A stretch of DNA of 11,161 nucleotides from Methanobacterium sp. (GCA_030539815.1 JAUNXM010000058.1:1-11161), one strand, 5' to 3'; positions 1 through 10,837 are shown, counted from the stretch's first letter. The notes: generated by a model not told the origin, from the sequence alone. Program-made: numbers and translations.

Positions 1-76
1 TAAAATTCTTCACTAAAATTCTTCTTTAGTAAAATAAAAAATTGAGAGATAAAGTGTAATTCAACTCTTATTTCCG

Positions 77-122
77 ATGATTATTTTCAATAATAATCAT
101 TTAAATAATAATCATTATTATT
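77..122 (-). terminator. Paired AT-rich hairpins after aroB'
   Basis: Two inverted repeats lie just past the aroB' stop codon. The first has perfect 9-bp arms, ATGATTATT (77-85) and AATAATCAT (92-100), around a 6-base loop. The second is AATAATAAT (104-112) and ATTATTATT (114-122) around one base, so its real loop would be larger. A 13-bp direct repeat (AATAATAATCATT at 89-101 and 104-116) links them. The position suggests a 3' end or mRNA-stability element. There is no clear U-tract after the hairpins on the minus strand, so a terminator function is inference. Confidence 0.35.
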
Positions 123-127
123 TATTA

Positions 128-1252
128 TTATTTTTCAATAATACTCTCTTCAATGGCCATTCCAAAGTGCCGTGCATTAGGATCTAAGTAGATCATTATT
201 TTATCCCCCACCTTTAAATCAGCCACTGAAATGGGTTTACCATCCTCGCTAACCAGCCGAATGGTTTCAGCGTTTTGGAGGAGGGTGCGAATTACAACTC
301 CTTCGTAATCTGCTTCCACTAGCATCAAGGGACGTTTTTCAATTTTAACCCGTCCAACTATGGCTATTTTGCTGTTACCTTCCTGGTCAACAGTTAAAAC
401 TTCGTCCCCGGTTTCCAGTTCTGAAAGGTACTTGGTCTTGTTACCAGGGGTCATGACGTAGGCGTGCACCGGACCAGCGTTAACCCGGAAGGGTCGTGAA
501 GCAACATATTCACTTTCCATGGACTCGCTGTGCACCAGGAACAGTCCTTGTGAGTAGGATCCCACCAGCATACCCTCGCCTATCTGCATCATGGAACAAG
601 TGTCAACACAAACCCGGTCACCAATACCCACTGGTTCCACCCTGGTGATGGTGGCTGGTTTCAACTGGTAACTTTCACTCATAATTTTTTCCATTAATCC
701 AGCCACATTCTTTATCTGACTGACTTCCTGGGGGCAGAGGAGCACACCATCGGTTCCGTGTTCCATGGTTTCCAGGGCTAGTTTAGCCTCATCGAGGTTT
801 GCAACTGCCGCAATAATCTTAACCTTTTCTCCCTGCAGTCCAGCGATAATATTCTCCAAGGGGATGACTTTCCAGTCACGCCCCATTAGGATCAGGTAAT
901 CGGTATCTTTACCCAGTACTGCAGCCAGTTCTTCGTGTTTTTTAGTTAGGATCTCCACGTAGGCTGCAACCTTTTTACCCCTTCTTTTCAACCTTTTAAC
1001 AGCTACCAGGTCTTTGGATTCTCTGAGATCATCAGGTATGATAAGAGTTCCATCTCCTTCGCTGTTACGACCAACCAGGACCACATCGGAACCTTCCAGG
1101 TCAGAGATGAGTTTTAGGTTACCCAGTTTGCGAATCTTTTCCACATCGGTAAAATCAACAATGTGATCTATTCCGGATTCCAGTGCAGCGGTAATAAATT
1201 CTTTTTTTTTATTCCATACATTCCCTTCGGCCATTATCCACGCAAATTTCAT
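128..1252 (-). CDS. aroB': 3-dehydroquinate synthase II (archaeal AroB')
   Basis: The product has 374 residues, close to the usual length of the archaeal family typified by MJ1249. The known family reaction is NAD-dependent oxidative deamination and cyclisation of 2-amino-3,7-dideoxy-D-threo-hept-6-ulosonate (ADH) to 3-dehydroquinate, in the cytosol. It replaces classical AroB in methanogens and is unrelated to it. Recognition rests on overall family resemblance: the N-terminus [19 protein letters not shown], the central segment with [15 protein letters not shown], and the following [20 protein letters not shown]. The ATG start is supported by AGAAGG (1261-1266) eight bases upstream. It lies 73 bp downstream of aroA', whose product makes its substrate, so the two probably act in sequence from one operon. 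No frame damage is seen. Confidence 0.93.
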   Translation of the reverse strand: MKFAWIMAEGNVWNKKKEFITAALESGIDHIVDFTDVEKIRKLGNLKLISDLEGSDVVLVGRNSEGDGTLIIPDDLRESKDLVAVKRLKRRGKKVAAYVEILTKKHEELAAVLGKDTDYLILMGRDWKVIPLENIIAGLQGEKVKIIAAVANLDEAKLALETMEHGTDGVLLCPQEVSQIKNVAGLMEKIMSESYQLKPATITRVEPVGIGDRVCVDTCSMMQIGEGMLVGSYSQGLFLVHSESMESEYVASRPFRVNAGPVHAYVMTPGNKTKYLSELETGDEVLTVDQEGNSKIAIVGRVKIEKRPLMLVEADYEGVVIRTLLQNAETIRLVSEDGKPISVADLKVGDKIMIYLDPNARHFGMAIEESIIEK

Positions 1253-1260
1253 AATTTTAA

Positions 1261-1291
1261 CCTTCTAAATGGATTAAAAATCTTATATAAA
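1261..1291 (-). promoter_or_regulatory. aroB' ribosome binding site and TATA-like box
   Basis: On the minus strand a TTTATATA box (1284-1291) is followed by AGAAGG (1261-1266), eight bases before the aroB' ATG. The ribosome binding site is convincing. The TATA-like box would place a transcript start on top of the ribosome binding site, so a separate aroB' promoter is doubtful, and read-through from aroA' across the 73-bp gap may be the main route. Confidence 0.4.
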
Positions 1292-1325
1292 TTAATTAAA
1301 GTTGTTTTTATTAGTTATTGGGTTT

Positions 1326-2128
<803 letters not shown>

Positions 2129-2131
2129 ATT

Positions 2132-2671
<540 letters not shown>

Positions 2672-2704
2672 TGTTAATCAGTCCTTTTTTTATGATAATC
2701 AATG

Positions 2705-2762
2705 AATTGCTATCTAAAAATTAATATATGGCGATTACTATATTATCTTTAGATAGACAATT
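2705..2762. promoter_or_regulatory. Symmetric divergent promoter with long inverted repeat
   Basis: The arms AATTGCTATCTAAA (2705-2718) and TTTAGATAGACAATT (2748-2762) are inverted copies differing by one inserted base. The 29-base centre carries TATA-like elements facing both ways: TATATTAA on the minus strand (about 2720-2727) and TATATTA on the plus strand (2739-2745). In each direction the same arm lies between the TATA element and the expected transcript start (about 2698 minus, 2768 plus). That is where an archaeal repressor would block initiation. The repeat is seen directly. Operator function and shared control of the aro unit and the membrane protein gene are inference. Confidence 0.55.
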
Positions 2763-2846
2763 ACCACAAATATCCATAGATAAATATGGGGTTTAATATT
2801 TGGGGCACTGTGAAACCTTTAACTAAGTCATAGGTGGGGATGTGTT

Positions 2847-3464
<618 letters not shown>

Positions 3465-3474
3465 AAGGATAATA

Positions 3475-3516
3475 TTTTTTATTTTTTGTCTTAAGGTACT
3501 ATTTTAAGTTTTTTTC
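3475..3516 (+). terminator. T-tract terminator of the membrane protein gene
   Basis: Two T-rich tracts (about 3475-3487 and 3509-3515) follow the stop codon. The second directly follows a small hairpin, CTTAA (3490-3494) with TTAAG (3504-3508). Archaeal termination usually needs only such U-tracts. The minus strand has A-runs here, so this serves the plus-strand gene only. Confidence 0.5.
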
Positions 3517-3582
3517 TTAAGGGAATTATTATACTATTTGTAACAGACGTGATCTAATCAAGGTTGATCTAGTCTTTTATTT

Positions 3583-4821
3583 CTACCTTTTGGACACGTT
3601 ACCCGCAACATAACCTGTTGAAAAAGCCTGTTGCAGGTTATAACCTCCCCTACCTCCGCAACCTGCTATTATCTCCCCAGCAAAATATAATCCAGTAATC
3701 AGTTTTGATTCCATGGTCTGGGGGTTTATTTCCTTTTTCGTCACACCACCACAGGTCACTAAGGCCTTATTAAGGGGAAGATGTCCATTTATAGTTAAGG
3801 GAAGGGCTTTCAATGTTTCCTGCAGGTATAATCTCTCTTTTTTATTGATCTGGTTCAACTTTTTCTGAGGATCAACTGAAATGATTTTCAAGATGGGGCT
3901 AATGGTGCTGTTGGGGAGGTGATATTTCAAATAATTTTTTATACTCTTTTTACTGTTATTCTGGAAATCACTCATCAGTTGCTCTTTTAATGCATCCGGT
4001 TTGATTTCTGGTAAAAAATCAATGTATAACTTCAGATCCCCATGTTTATCCATGAGTTCCACAATATTCTGGCTCTTGTCCAGAATAACTGGTCCGGAAA
4101 CTCCAAAATGCGTTAGGAGAAGGTTACCACGTGCTAAAGTTATTTTTTTAGCCCCATAACCTAAACTTAATCCCACATTTTCTAGAGTAACTCCCCTTAA
4201 TTGATGCACCCATTCCTCTCGCACCCGAAGTGGAACACCCCCTGGTTTTAGTTCGGTGATATGGTGGCCTAATAACTCTGCAATCTCCAACCCGTCACCT
4301 GTGGAACCGGTGAATTTGTAGGTAACTCCTCCAGTGGCCATAATTACTTTATGGGCTTTAATTAAATCCTCATCTGCTGAAGATAATTTGAAAATTTTGG
4401 ATATCTTGTGCAATTGTTTTAAACGATAATTATACTGAACTTTAACTCCAAATTCGTCCAATACTGTTTCTAATAAATTCACCACTGATTTCGCCTTTTC
4501 GGTTATGGGGAATACTCGCCCTTCTTCTTCCACTTTTAATTCAAGTCCATTGGTTTTAAAGAATTCCATTAAATCATGGTTGGAAAACTCAGTAAAAGCA
4601 TCACGGTAAAATGTGCCTCTTTTACCAAATTTTTCCATGAAAATTCTTAGACTCGCAGTATTGGTAATATTACATCTCCCATTACCTGTTAAAAGAAGTT
4701 TATGACCTATTTTTTTATTTCTTTCCAGTAAAATTACTTTATTCCCCTGTTGTGCCCCTCTAATAGCAGCCATACATCCTGCAGGCCCCCCTCCAATGAC
4801 TGCAATATCGTAGATTTTCAT
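3583..4821 (-). CDS. HI0933/YhiN-family FAD-dependent oxidoreductase
   Basis: A 412-residue flavoprotein of the HI0933-like family (YhiN/BaiN type), near its usual length. The FAD-binding Rossmann motif is IAVIGGGPAGCMAA (6-19), with the ribose-binding Glu33 at the end of strand 2. The family signature KLLLTGNGRCNITN follows at 41-54. Further landmarks are MATGGVTYKFTGSTGDG (161-177), LTHFGVSGPVIL (236-247), and the C-terminal FAD return GLYFAGE (377-383) plus GGYNLQQAFSTG (392-403). Physiological substrates are unknown for most members; the bile-acid reductase BaiN is one characterised relative and is not relevant here. The ATG start has GGAAATGAT (about 4826-4834), an imperfect match to GGAGGTGAT. 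It is monocistronic, 219 bp from aspS upstream and convergent with the membrane protein gene. Confidence 0.88.
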   Translation of the reverse strand: MKIYDIAVIGGGPAGCMAAIRGAQQGNKVILLERNKKIGHKLLLTGNGRCNITNTASLRIFMEKFGKRGTFYRDAFTEFSNHDLMEFFKTNGLELKVEEEGRVFPITEKAKSVVNLLETVLDEFGVKVQYNYRLKQLHKISKIFKLSSADEDLIKAHKVIMATGGVTYKFTGSTGDGLEIAELLGHHITELKPGGVPLRVREEWVHQLRGVTLENVGLSLGYGAKKITLARGNLLLTHFGVSGPVILDKSQNIVELMDKHGDLKLYIDFLPEIKPDALKEQLMSDFQNNSKKSIKNYLKYHLPNSTISPILKIISVDPQKKLNQINKKERLYLQETLKALPLTINGHLPLNKALVTCGGVTKKEINPQTMESKLITGLYFAGEIIAGCGGRGGYNLQQAFSTGYVAGNVSKR

Positions 4822-4929
4822 TATATCATTTCCAGTTATTCCTGTGTGGAATATTCAATAAAGCATAATTACCAGTCATTAACTTATGTAAGATCCATCT
4901 ATTAAGAAACATAATAGTAATTAAATCTT

Positions 4930-4991
4930 TAATTTTTGATTATATGGTTAATTTAAATTAATTATGATTAATTTTTGATTATGTGGGTTAA
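4930..4991. repeat. Two-copy intergenic direct repeat
   Basis: TAATTTTTGATTAT occurs at 4930-4943 and again at 4969-4982, offset by 39 bp. Both copies are followed by similar TGG(G)TTAA tails. A perfect 14-bp palindrome, TTAATTTAAATTAA (4949-4962), sits between them. The element lies between the 3' end of aspS and the 5' end of the flavoprotein gene. A regulatory role is possible, but low-complexity AT drift is an equal explanation. Confidence 0.4.
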
Positions 4992-4999
4992 AAATGGGG

Positions 5000-5036
5000 A
5001 AAAAAGATTATGTTTTTTTAGAAATTTATAAAAGGT
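5000..5036 (-). terminator. Possible U-tract terminator of aspS
   Basis: On the minus strand, the first 40 bases after the aspS stop contain CCTTTTATAAATTT and then a six-T run (5000-5005). No stable hairpin is apparent. The site is consistent with archaeal U-tract termination but is weak evidence. Confidence 0.3.
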
Positions 5037-5040
5037 TGGA

Positions 5041-6360
<1,320 letters not shown>

Positions 6361-6367
6361 ACTAATT

Positions 6368-6373
6368 CACCTC
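6368..6373 (-). promoter_or_regulatory. Ribosome binding site fixing the aspS TTG start
   Basis: GAGGTG on the minus strand matches the anti-Shine-Dalgarno end of 16S rRNA and lies seven bases before TTG (6358-6360). The first downstream in-frame ATG (codon 21) would remove part of the OB fold and has no such site. An AT-rich TTTAAAAA-like box at about 6405-6412 could be the TATA element, giving a leader of roughly 20-25 nt; this last point is tentative. Confidence 0.65.
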
Positions 6374-6537
6374 TAAATATTATATAATTATCAGGAGAGT
6401 TCTTTTTTAAAAAACCCTCTTATTTGAATAAATCACTTATTTTGATAAATCATATATCAAGAATATGGGAATAAAATCTTTCAAAAAGCTTTCCATTCAA
6501 ATTCTGTTTTAGATATTAATTGAAGAAAACCATTCAA

Positions 6538-6584
6538 GGTACCAGAAAAGATTAACTTAAATTTCTTTTCTACCTTTTTGTACC
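6538..6584. repeat. Two-layer inverted repeat in the hisD-aspS gap
   Basis: An inner perfect 8-bp dyad, AGAAAAGA (6544-6551) with TCTTTTCT (6564-6571), is nested inside an outer 5-bp dyad, GGTAC (6538-6542) with GTACC (6580-6584). The inner stem has a 12-base loop. On the plus strand a five-T run (6575-6579) follows it, which resembles a terminator, although no plus-strand gene precedes it. It may be a small RNA fold, a transcription barrier or a protein-binding site. Confidence 0.4.
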
Positions 6585-6762
6585 AAAATTGATAATCTCA
6601 TATTCAATCTTGTATCCTCTACTATTACTTAGATTTTATTCTTTCACTTGGTTTTTATTTTTCCTTAACTATATCCTTTAAAGTCATATTATATATTTAA
6701 CCATTCATTGTACTAATTATGACTCCGATTAAGGGGGAGGAATTGATTAAACCATAATAAAT

Positions 6763-7185
6763 TCACTTTTGGTCAAGACGCCTTTTAAATGATTCTGCGT
6801 GCGCATATAAACCTTCATATTCAGCTAAAGGAATGACCACATCTTTAAGGCTGTTCAAACCATCTCTGGAAAGTCTTTGTACAGTTGGTTTTTTAAGGAA
6901 GGAGCCTGTGGAAAGTCCAGAGTACATCCTGGCGCATAAAGCTGTGGGTAGAACATGGTTAGTCCCGGAACCATAATCACCAGCAGCCACAGGGGTTAAA
7001 TCTCCCAAGAAAATACTACCCGCATTGCTGATCCCCTTGACCAGTTCTTCAGGGTCATGGGTCATGATGATCAGGTGTTCTGGTGCGTATTCATTGGAAA
7101 AGTTAATTGCTTCATCCAGTGTATCCACCAGGATAATTGCCCCGTTTTCATCAAGTGATTCTTTAATGATTTTTTTTCTCTTCAT
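6763..7185 (-). CDS. hisD: Histidinol dehydrogenase, C-terminal part (broken hisD)
   Basis: A 140-codon frame carrying the C-terminal third of HisD, which oxidises L-histidinol to L-histidine with two NAD+ in the last step of histidine synthesis. It contains the catalytic Glu-His pair in YAPEHL (Glu36, His37), the zinc-ligand aspartate in [11 protein letters not shown] (Asp70, with His77 nearby), and the C-terminal histidine ligand in [11 protein letters not shown] (His129). Upstream of its ATG the same frame reads VITEELPK, matching HisD sequence, so the ATG is internal to the ancestral gene. It overlaps the stop of the N-terminal part as ATGA (7182-7185), in the -1 direction. It could be made by reinitiation after the first frame, but it is more simply one piece of a disrupted gene or of a sequence error. 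Without the first piece it cannot be active. Confidence 0.85.
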   Translation of the reverse strand: MKRKKIIKESLDENGAIILVDTLDEAINFSNEYAPEHLIIMTHDPEELVKGISNAGSIFLGDLTPVAAGDYGSGTNHVLPTALCARMYSGLSTGSFLKKPTVQRLSRDGLNSLKDVVIPLAEYEGLYAHAESFKRRLDQK

Positions 7186-8009
7186 TTTTGGTAATTCTTC
7201 AGTGATGACGTGGTAACCAGTACTGATGCTGATTGTGGATCGTGTTCGGCCTGTGCCAGAAGATCCAGAGCAATGTAATCTGGATTTCCAGTTTCATCGG
7301 CCACGATCAATACTTCAGAAGGACCTGCCGGGAAATCAATATCCACTTGACCGTAGACCATCTTCTTAGCCGCAGTCACGAAGATATTTCCAGGTCCAAC
7401 TATTTTATCCACTGAGGGTATGGTTTCTGTTCCGAAGGCCATGGCAGCTACTGCTTGAGCACCTCCTACCCGGTAAATTTTATGGGCACCAGATAGATAG
7501 GCAGCAGCCAGTACAACATCTTCCACTTTTCCATCAGGACCCGGTGGTGTGCAACAGATGATCTCCTTTACCCCGGCTACCTTTGCGGGGATAACTGTCA
7601 TGAGAATGCTCGAGGGATAAACTGCCCTCCCCCCGGGTATGTAACATCCCACCCTTTCCAAAGGACGGACAATTTGGCCGGCGTTTATGCCCTTATCCAC
7701 TTCCATGGACCATTCCCGGGGTAATTGGGCCTGATGAAATTTATAAATATTGGATGATGCCTTTTTAAGGCTGTGGATTAAATCAGGGTCAATTCTACTT
7801 AGACTCTCTTCCAGGTCTTCTGGTGGGATTAAAAAATCTTTCAAATAAACTCCATCAAATTTTTCAGTGTAATGGCGGATTTTTTCATCCCCATTTTCCT
7901 TAACATCATTAACGATGTTCGTTACAATGTCTATAACTGAATTGGAGTCTATTGGTGACCGTTGTAAAATTTCCTTTATGTTAGTATCTTCAAGCTTTAT
8001 GGGTTTCAT
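7182..8009 (-). CDS. hisD: Histidinol dehydrogenase, N-terminal part (broken hisD)
   Basis: This is the N-terminal two thirds of HisD, 275 residues from the ATG at 8009. It contains [12 protein letters not shown] (123-134), the nucleotide-binding [15 protein letters not shown] (202-216), [14 protein letters not shown] (225-238), and the zinc ligands Gln253 and His256 in [10 protein letters not shown]. Homology stops at VLVTTSS, and the last residues (LKNYQK) are out of frame with HisD. Intact HisD has about 20 residues between this point and the ELP that opens the next segment. Only a few remain, so about 45-50 nt (3n+1) seem to be missing. A TTG at 8021 would add four residues, but the TATA box at 8031-8040 fits a near-leaderless transcript starting close to the ATG at 8009, so I prefer that start. 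No Shine-Dalgarno is present. Confidence 0.85.
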   Translation of the reverse strand: MKPIKLEDTNIKEILQRSPIDSNSVIDIVTNIVNDVKENGDEKIRHYTEKFDGVYLKDFLIPPEDLEESLSRIDPDLIHSLKKASSNIYKFHQAQLPREWSMEVDKGINAGQIVRPLERVGCYIPGGRAVYPSSILMTVIPAKVAGVKEIICCTPPGPDGKVEDVVLAAAYLSGAHKIYRVGGAQAVAAMAFGTETIPSVDKIVGPGNIFVTAAKKMVYGQVDIDFPAGPSEVLIVADETGNPDYIALDLLAQAEHDPQSASVLVTTSSLKNYQK

Positions 8010-8030
8010 TTTTTTAACCAATTTATTGAA

Positions 8031-8040
8031 TAAATTATAA
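8031..8040 (-). promoter_or_regulatory. hisD TATA box, leaderless start
   Basis: TTATAATTTA on the minus strand is centred about 27 bases before the ATG at 8009. The transcript should begin at or within a few bases of that ATG, which agrees with the lack of a ribosome binding site. It also disfavours the TTG at 8021, only about 15 bases from the box. Confidence 0.5.
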
Positions 8041-8062
8041 GTGAAAGGGGTTATTGTTATAA

Positions 8063-8089
8063 ACTGATATTATTGTTTAATAGATCAGT
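8063..8089. repeat. Dyad upstream of the hisD promoter
   Basis: ACTGAT (8063-8068) pairs with ATCAGT (8084-8089). Inside, TATT (8071-8074) pairs with AATA (8079-8082) around a four-base loop. It lies roughly 25 bases upstream of the hisD TATA box, a position suitable for an activator or repressor site. Function is inferred only from position and symmetry. Confidence 0.4.
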
Positions 8090-8112
8090 CAAAACCTTTA
8101 TTTGTAATCATA

Positions 8113-8130
8113 GGTAAACATTATTTTACC
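8113..8130. repeat. 18-bp dyad GGTAAA-N6-TTTACC
   Basis: The perfect 6-bp arms GGTAAA (8113-8118) and TTTACC (8125-8130) are separated by six bases, a size typical of a dimeric winged-helix regulator site. It lies in the divergent region between hisD and the UPF0058 gene, about 80 bp upstream of the latter's TATA box. Which gene it would serve is unclear. Confidence 0.4.
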
Positions 8131-8200
8131 CACTATGCCCCGCATTTTGTTTAATACTACATACCTTATGCTTATGGTTTATCTGGGTATAGCTTTTGGT

Positions 8201-8214
8201 AAAAAGTTATATAT
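8201..8214 (+). promoter_or_regulatory. Promoter of the UPF0058-cpgS pair
   Basis: A purine-rich BRE-like AAAAAG (8201-8206) runs directly into TTATATAT (8207-8214), the best archaeal promoter in the window. Transcription should start near 8236, giving a leader of about 25 nt that includes AGGTG (8247-8251) before the ATG at 8262. No comparable promoter is seen before cpgS. Confidence 0.7.
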
Positions 8215-8238
8215 GCCTGTTGGTTGAATCTTAATTAC

Positions 8239-8585
<347 letters not shown>

Positions 8586-8621
8586 ACTAAGAATAGAATC
8601 CCCTCTGGCTGGTGATTATTA

Positions 8622-9998
8622 ATGAGTGCTTTATTAAAGATGGTATGCTTGATTGATGGTGAGCATTACCTCCCGGTTACAAAATCCGCATTACAAACAC
8701 TGGATAACATTGAACACATTGAAGTGGTGGCCGCAGTTTTCATTGGAGGAACAGAAAAACTTCGAGATTCCACTCCAGAATCAATCGGTGAAAAAATGGG
8801 TGTTCAAGTATATTTCGGCCCTGATCACCATAAAATTCCTTATGACCTCATTGTTGAGGTTGCAGTTAAACACCAGGCAGATGTGGTTATGGATCTTTCT
8901 GATGAACCAGTTGTTGATTATTCTCAACGTTTTAAAATTGCTTCTTTGGTCTTAGAACAGGGAATTCTCTATGAAGGTCCTGATTTTTCATTCCAGCCAT
9001 TGGATGAATATAACGTTCTTCAAAAACCATCCCTAAAAATATTAGGGACAGGTAAACGTATCGGTAAAACTGCAGTTTCAGCGTATGCTGCCCGGTTAAT
9101 TCATAAAGAGAACTATAATCCTTGTGTGGTGGCTATGGGGCGGGGTGGTCCTGAAGAACCAGAGATTGTTCGTGGGGATGAGATTGAAATCACACCCCAG
9201 TACTTAATGGAACAGTCGGATAAGGGAATTCACGCAGCCAGTGACCACTGGGAAGATGCCCTCATGAGTCGTATACTCACCATAGGATGCCGCCGATGCG
9301 GTGGAGGAATGGTGGGGCAAGTGTTCATTACCAATATGAAACAAGGAGCCCAGATGGCCAATGAAGTTGAATCTGAGTTTGTGATTATGGAAGGTAGTGG
9401 AGCAGCCATACCACCCATTAAAACCGACAGTCACATTGTGCTGGTGGGAGCCAATCAACCCATGATCAACATTGAACGATTTTTCGGTCCTTACCGGATT
9501 AAACTAGCCGATCTGGTGGTTATCACCATGTGTGAAGAGCCAATGGCCAGCCCGCATAAAGTGGAACGCATTGAAAAAATCATAAAAGATGTCAACCCTG
9601 AAGCCATGGTTATACCCACGGTATTCCGTCCCAAACCATTGGAATCCGTGGAGGGTAAAAGGGTACTCTTTGCAACAACCGCTCCTGATTCAGTTAAGGA
9701 TGTTCTGATAAAACACTTGGAAGAAGAACATGGTTGCAAAGTAGTGGGAACCACACCACACTTATCTAACCGACCATTACTCCAGAAAGATATTGAAAAA
9801 TATATTGATGAAGTGGATGTCATGCTCACTGAACTCAAGGCTGCAGCAGTGGATGTAGCCACCAAGGATGCCCTTAAAGCTGGTTTGGAAGTGGTCTACT
9901 GTGACAACATACCTTTGGTAATAAGGGAAGGTGATGACTTGGATCCTGTCATACTCACAGTGGTTGATAAAGCCATCCAGGATCATAATGATAAATAA
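8622..9998 (+). CDS. cpgS: Cyclic 2,3-diphosphoglycerate synthetase
   Basis: A 458-residue enzyme, nearly the same length as the Methanothermus fervidus synthetase. It closes 2,3-diphosphoglycerate to cyclic 2,3-diphosphoglycerate with ATP; the product is a potassium-balanced solute and phosphate/energy store of Methanobacteriales. An N-terminal domain (1-135) starts [14 protein letters not shown]. The P-loop GTGKRIGKT (142-150) opens the nucleotide-binding domain. Other landmarks are [12 protein letters not shown] (170-181), the conserved cysteine pair in [12 protein letters not shown] (222-233), [13 protein letters not shown] (253-265), and VVITMCEEP (299-307). ATG is preceded by GGTGAT (8611-8616) with five-base spacing. 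It is probably co-transcribed with the UPF0058 gene and is followed by two T7 runs. The gene is intact and places the organism in Methanobacteriales. Confidence 0.96.
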   Translation: MSALLKMVCLIDGEHYLPVTKSALQTLDNIEHIEVVAAVFIGGTEKLRDSTPESIGEKMGVQVYFGPDHHKIPYDLIVEVAVKHQADVVMDLSDEPVVDYSQRFKIASLVLEQGILYEGPDFSFQPLDEYNVLQKPSLKILGTGKRIGKTAVSAYAARLIHKENYNPCVVAMGRGGPEEPEIVRGDEIEITPQYLMEQSDKGIHAASDHWEDALMSRILTIGCRRCGGGMVGQVFITNMKQGAQMANEVESEFVIMEGSGAAIPPIKTDSHIVLVGANQPMINIERFFGPYRIKLADLVVITMCEEPMASPHKVERIEKIIKDVNPEAMVIPTVFRPKPLESVEGKRVLFATTAPDSVKDVLIKHLEEEHGCKVVGTTPHLSNRPLLQKDIEKYIDEVDVMLTELKAAAVDVATKDALKAGLEVVYCDNIPLVIREGDDLDPVILTVVDKAIQDHNDK

Positions 9999-10088
9999 AG
10001 GCCATTTCTATTTAAAAATCATGATTTAGTTTAAGATTATGGGAAACTTTTGGTAACGGAAACGCATATTTTCAGTGATTTAATAATA

Positions 10089-10104
10089 TTTTTTTCATTT
10101 TTTT
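10089..10104 (+). terminator. Double T7 terminator after cpgS
   Basis: Two runs of seven T (10089-10095 and 10098-10104) are separated by CA, about 90 bp past the cpgS stop. Such oligo-T tracts are sufficient for archaeal termination. A perfect 12-bp palindrome, AAATCATGATTT (10016-10027), lies upstream. The tract is immediately before the next gene, so cpgS transcripts probably end just where the deformylase-like transcript begins. Confidence 0.5.
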
Positions 10105-10137
10105 ATCATCAATAATTAGTTGAAATGGGTGAATTTT

Positions 10138-10689
10138 GTGGAATCTCCTTCATATGATACTATTAGTTTTGATAAACTTAAAAAACAACTTTCTTTCAAT
10201 TTCGCTGAGAATAAGGCAATAATGGAACTCAAGATTAAACCCGATGCCTTTATACCTGTATTATTCTCCCTCAAATTTGGTGGGGACTGGAGTTTTAAAA
10301 CCCCACATTTGGAAGCCATAGCCGTGAAAGAGAAAATAACCCGTTACAATGAGCAGAAAGGTGAAGGATACACATTGGAAAGAGTTACTCTCTTTGTAAA
10401 TCCCAGTTTAATCTCCAGTGAGGGTAAAGTGTTGCGATTGGAGAAGTGTGGTAATAAAAATGAGCGTGAACTGGTGGAAAGACCTTTCAGGGTGAAAATT
10501 GATGCTGAAGATATAATACTGGCAGAACTCAACCCGGAGATCATGGAGATAAATCTTAAACGGATTAAAGGACCATTGAGTTATTCTGGATCTGCGGCTT
10601 ACGGTGTTTCCCATGAAATAGAGCACCTAGCAGGTTGTGAACGGACTGGGAAGTTCCTATGGGAGTTCCAGTATAAGGTGGAAGTTTAG
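10138..10689 (+). CDS. Divergent peptide deformylase-like protein
   Basis: A 183-residue protein whose C-terminal half resembles peptide deformylase, the metal hydrolase that removes N-formyl groups in bacteria. Seen here are [10 protein letters not shown], then EKC with Cys104 at the place of the metal-ligand cysteine in [15 protein letters not shown] like the usual RP..V.V.A strand, and [12 protein letters not shown] with HEIEH (159-163) matching HExxH. The first motif, GxGLAAxQ, with its catalytic glutamine is not recognisable, and EGCLS is not conserved beyond the cysteine. Archaea initiate with unformylated methionine, so the natural substrate is unknown. The start chosen is GTG at 10138, five bases after GGTGA (10128-10132). 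The longer TTG start at 10120 has no ribosome binding site. Monocistronic. Confidence 0.65.
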   Translation: MESPSYDTISFDKLKKQLSFNFAENKAIMELKIKPDAFIPVLFSLKFGGDWSFKTPHLEAIAVKEKITRYNEQKGEGYTLERVTLFVNPSLISSEGKVLRLEKCGNKNERELVERPFRVKIDAEDIILAELNPEIMEINLKRIKGPLSYSGSAAYGVSHEIEHLAGCERTGKFLWEFQYKVEV

Positions 10690-10698
10690 GTTTTCCTG

Positions 10699-10782
10699 TT
10701 TAGTTTCTCGGTAGGTTTTATCTGTATGGTTTCTTTGGTAGGTTTTATTTGTTGGTTTCTTCGGGTTTAGTTTAGTTTCTCG
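10699..10782 (+). repeat. T-rich degenerate tandem repeat after the deformylase-like gene
   Basis: Two adjacent units of 27 and 26 bp (10710-10736 and 10737-10762) share GGTAGGTTTTATYTGT and TGGTTTCTT. They are flanked by two exact copies of TTTAGTTTCTCG (10699-10710 and 10771-10782). The stretch is T-rich and almost free of A-runs on the plus strand, which suits termination of the plus-strand gene. It sits between two convergent genes. The repetition is seen directly; its role is inferred. Confidence 0.55.
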
Positions 10783-10837
10783 CTGTAAGTTGTTTACCAG
10801 CTTATTTCCTTAACCCGATTTGGTTTCTTAATTTAGA

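Larger units (their letters stand above)
6361..6762. other. 402-bp gene-free region between hisD and aspS
   Basis: No convincing gene lies here on either strand. It holds the aspS ribosome binding site and leader at the left end, two ATAAATCA copies (about 6427-6452), the hairpin element at 6538-6584, and a TATA-like TTATATATTT (about 6687-6696) on the plus strand. That last element lies about 25 bases upstream of an ATG opening a 12-codon frame containing GGGGGAGG. It is very AT-rich. An unannotated small RNA is possible but cannot be demonstrated by reading. Confidence 0.5.

Noticed and set aside
3546..3574. Imperfect dyad after the flavoprotein gene as a terminator
   Set aside because: The loop is very short, one arm is bulged, and no U-tract follows on the minus strand.
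6719..6757. A 12-codon ATG frame with an internal GGGGGAGG, possibly a leader peptide
   Set aside because: No plus-strand gene follows that it could regulate; kept only as part of the small-RNA suggestion.
8010..8021. TTG start for hisD four codons upstream
   Set aside because: Too close to the TATA box to be transcribed, and no ribosome binding site; ATG at 8009 fits better.
9204..9986. Minus-strand open frames across cpgS
   Set aside because: They are shadows of an intact, conserved synthetase.
10120..10137. TTG start for the deformylase-like gene
   Set aside because: No ribosome binding site precedes it, whereas GGTGA stands five bases before the GTG at 10138.
10690..10767. Frame stays open for 26 hydrophobic codons after the TAG of the deformylase-like gene, suggesting readthrough or a membrane tail
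   Set aside because: T-rich DNA gives hydrophobic codons by chance; Methanobacteriales are not known to use pyrrolysine, and the protein is complete at HEIEH plus the usual C-terminal helix.
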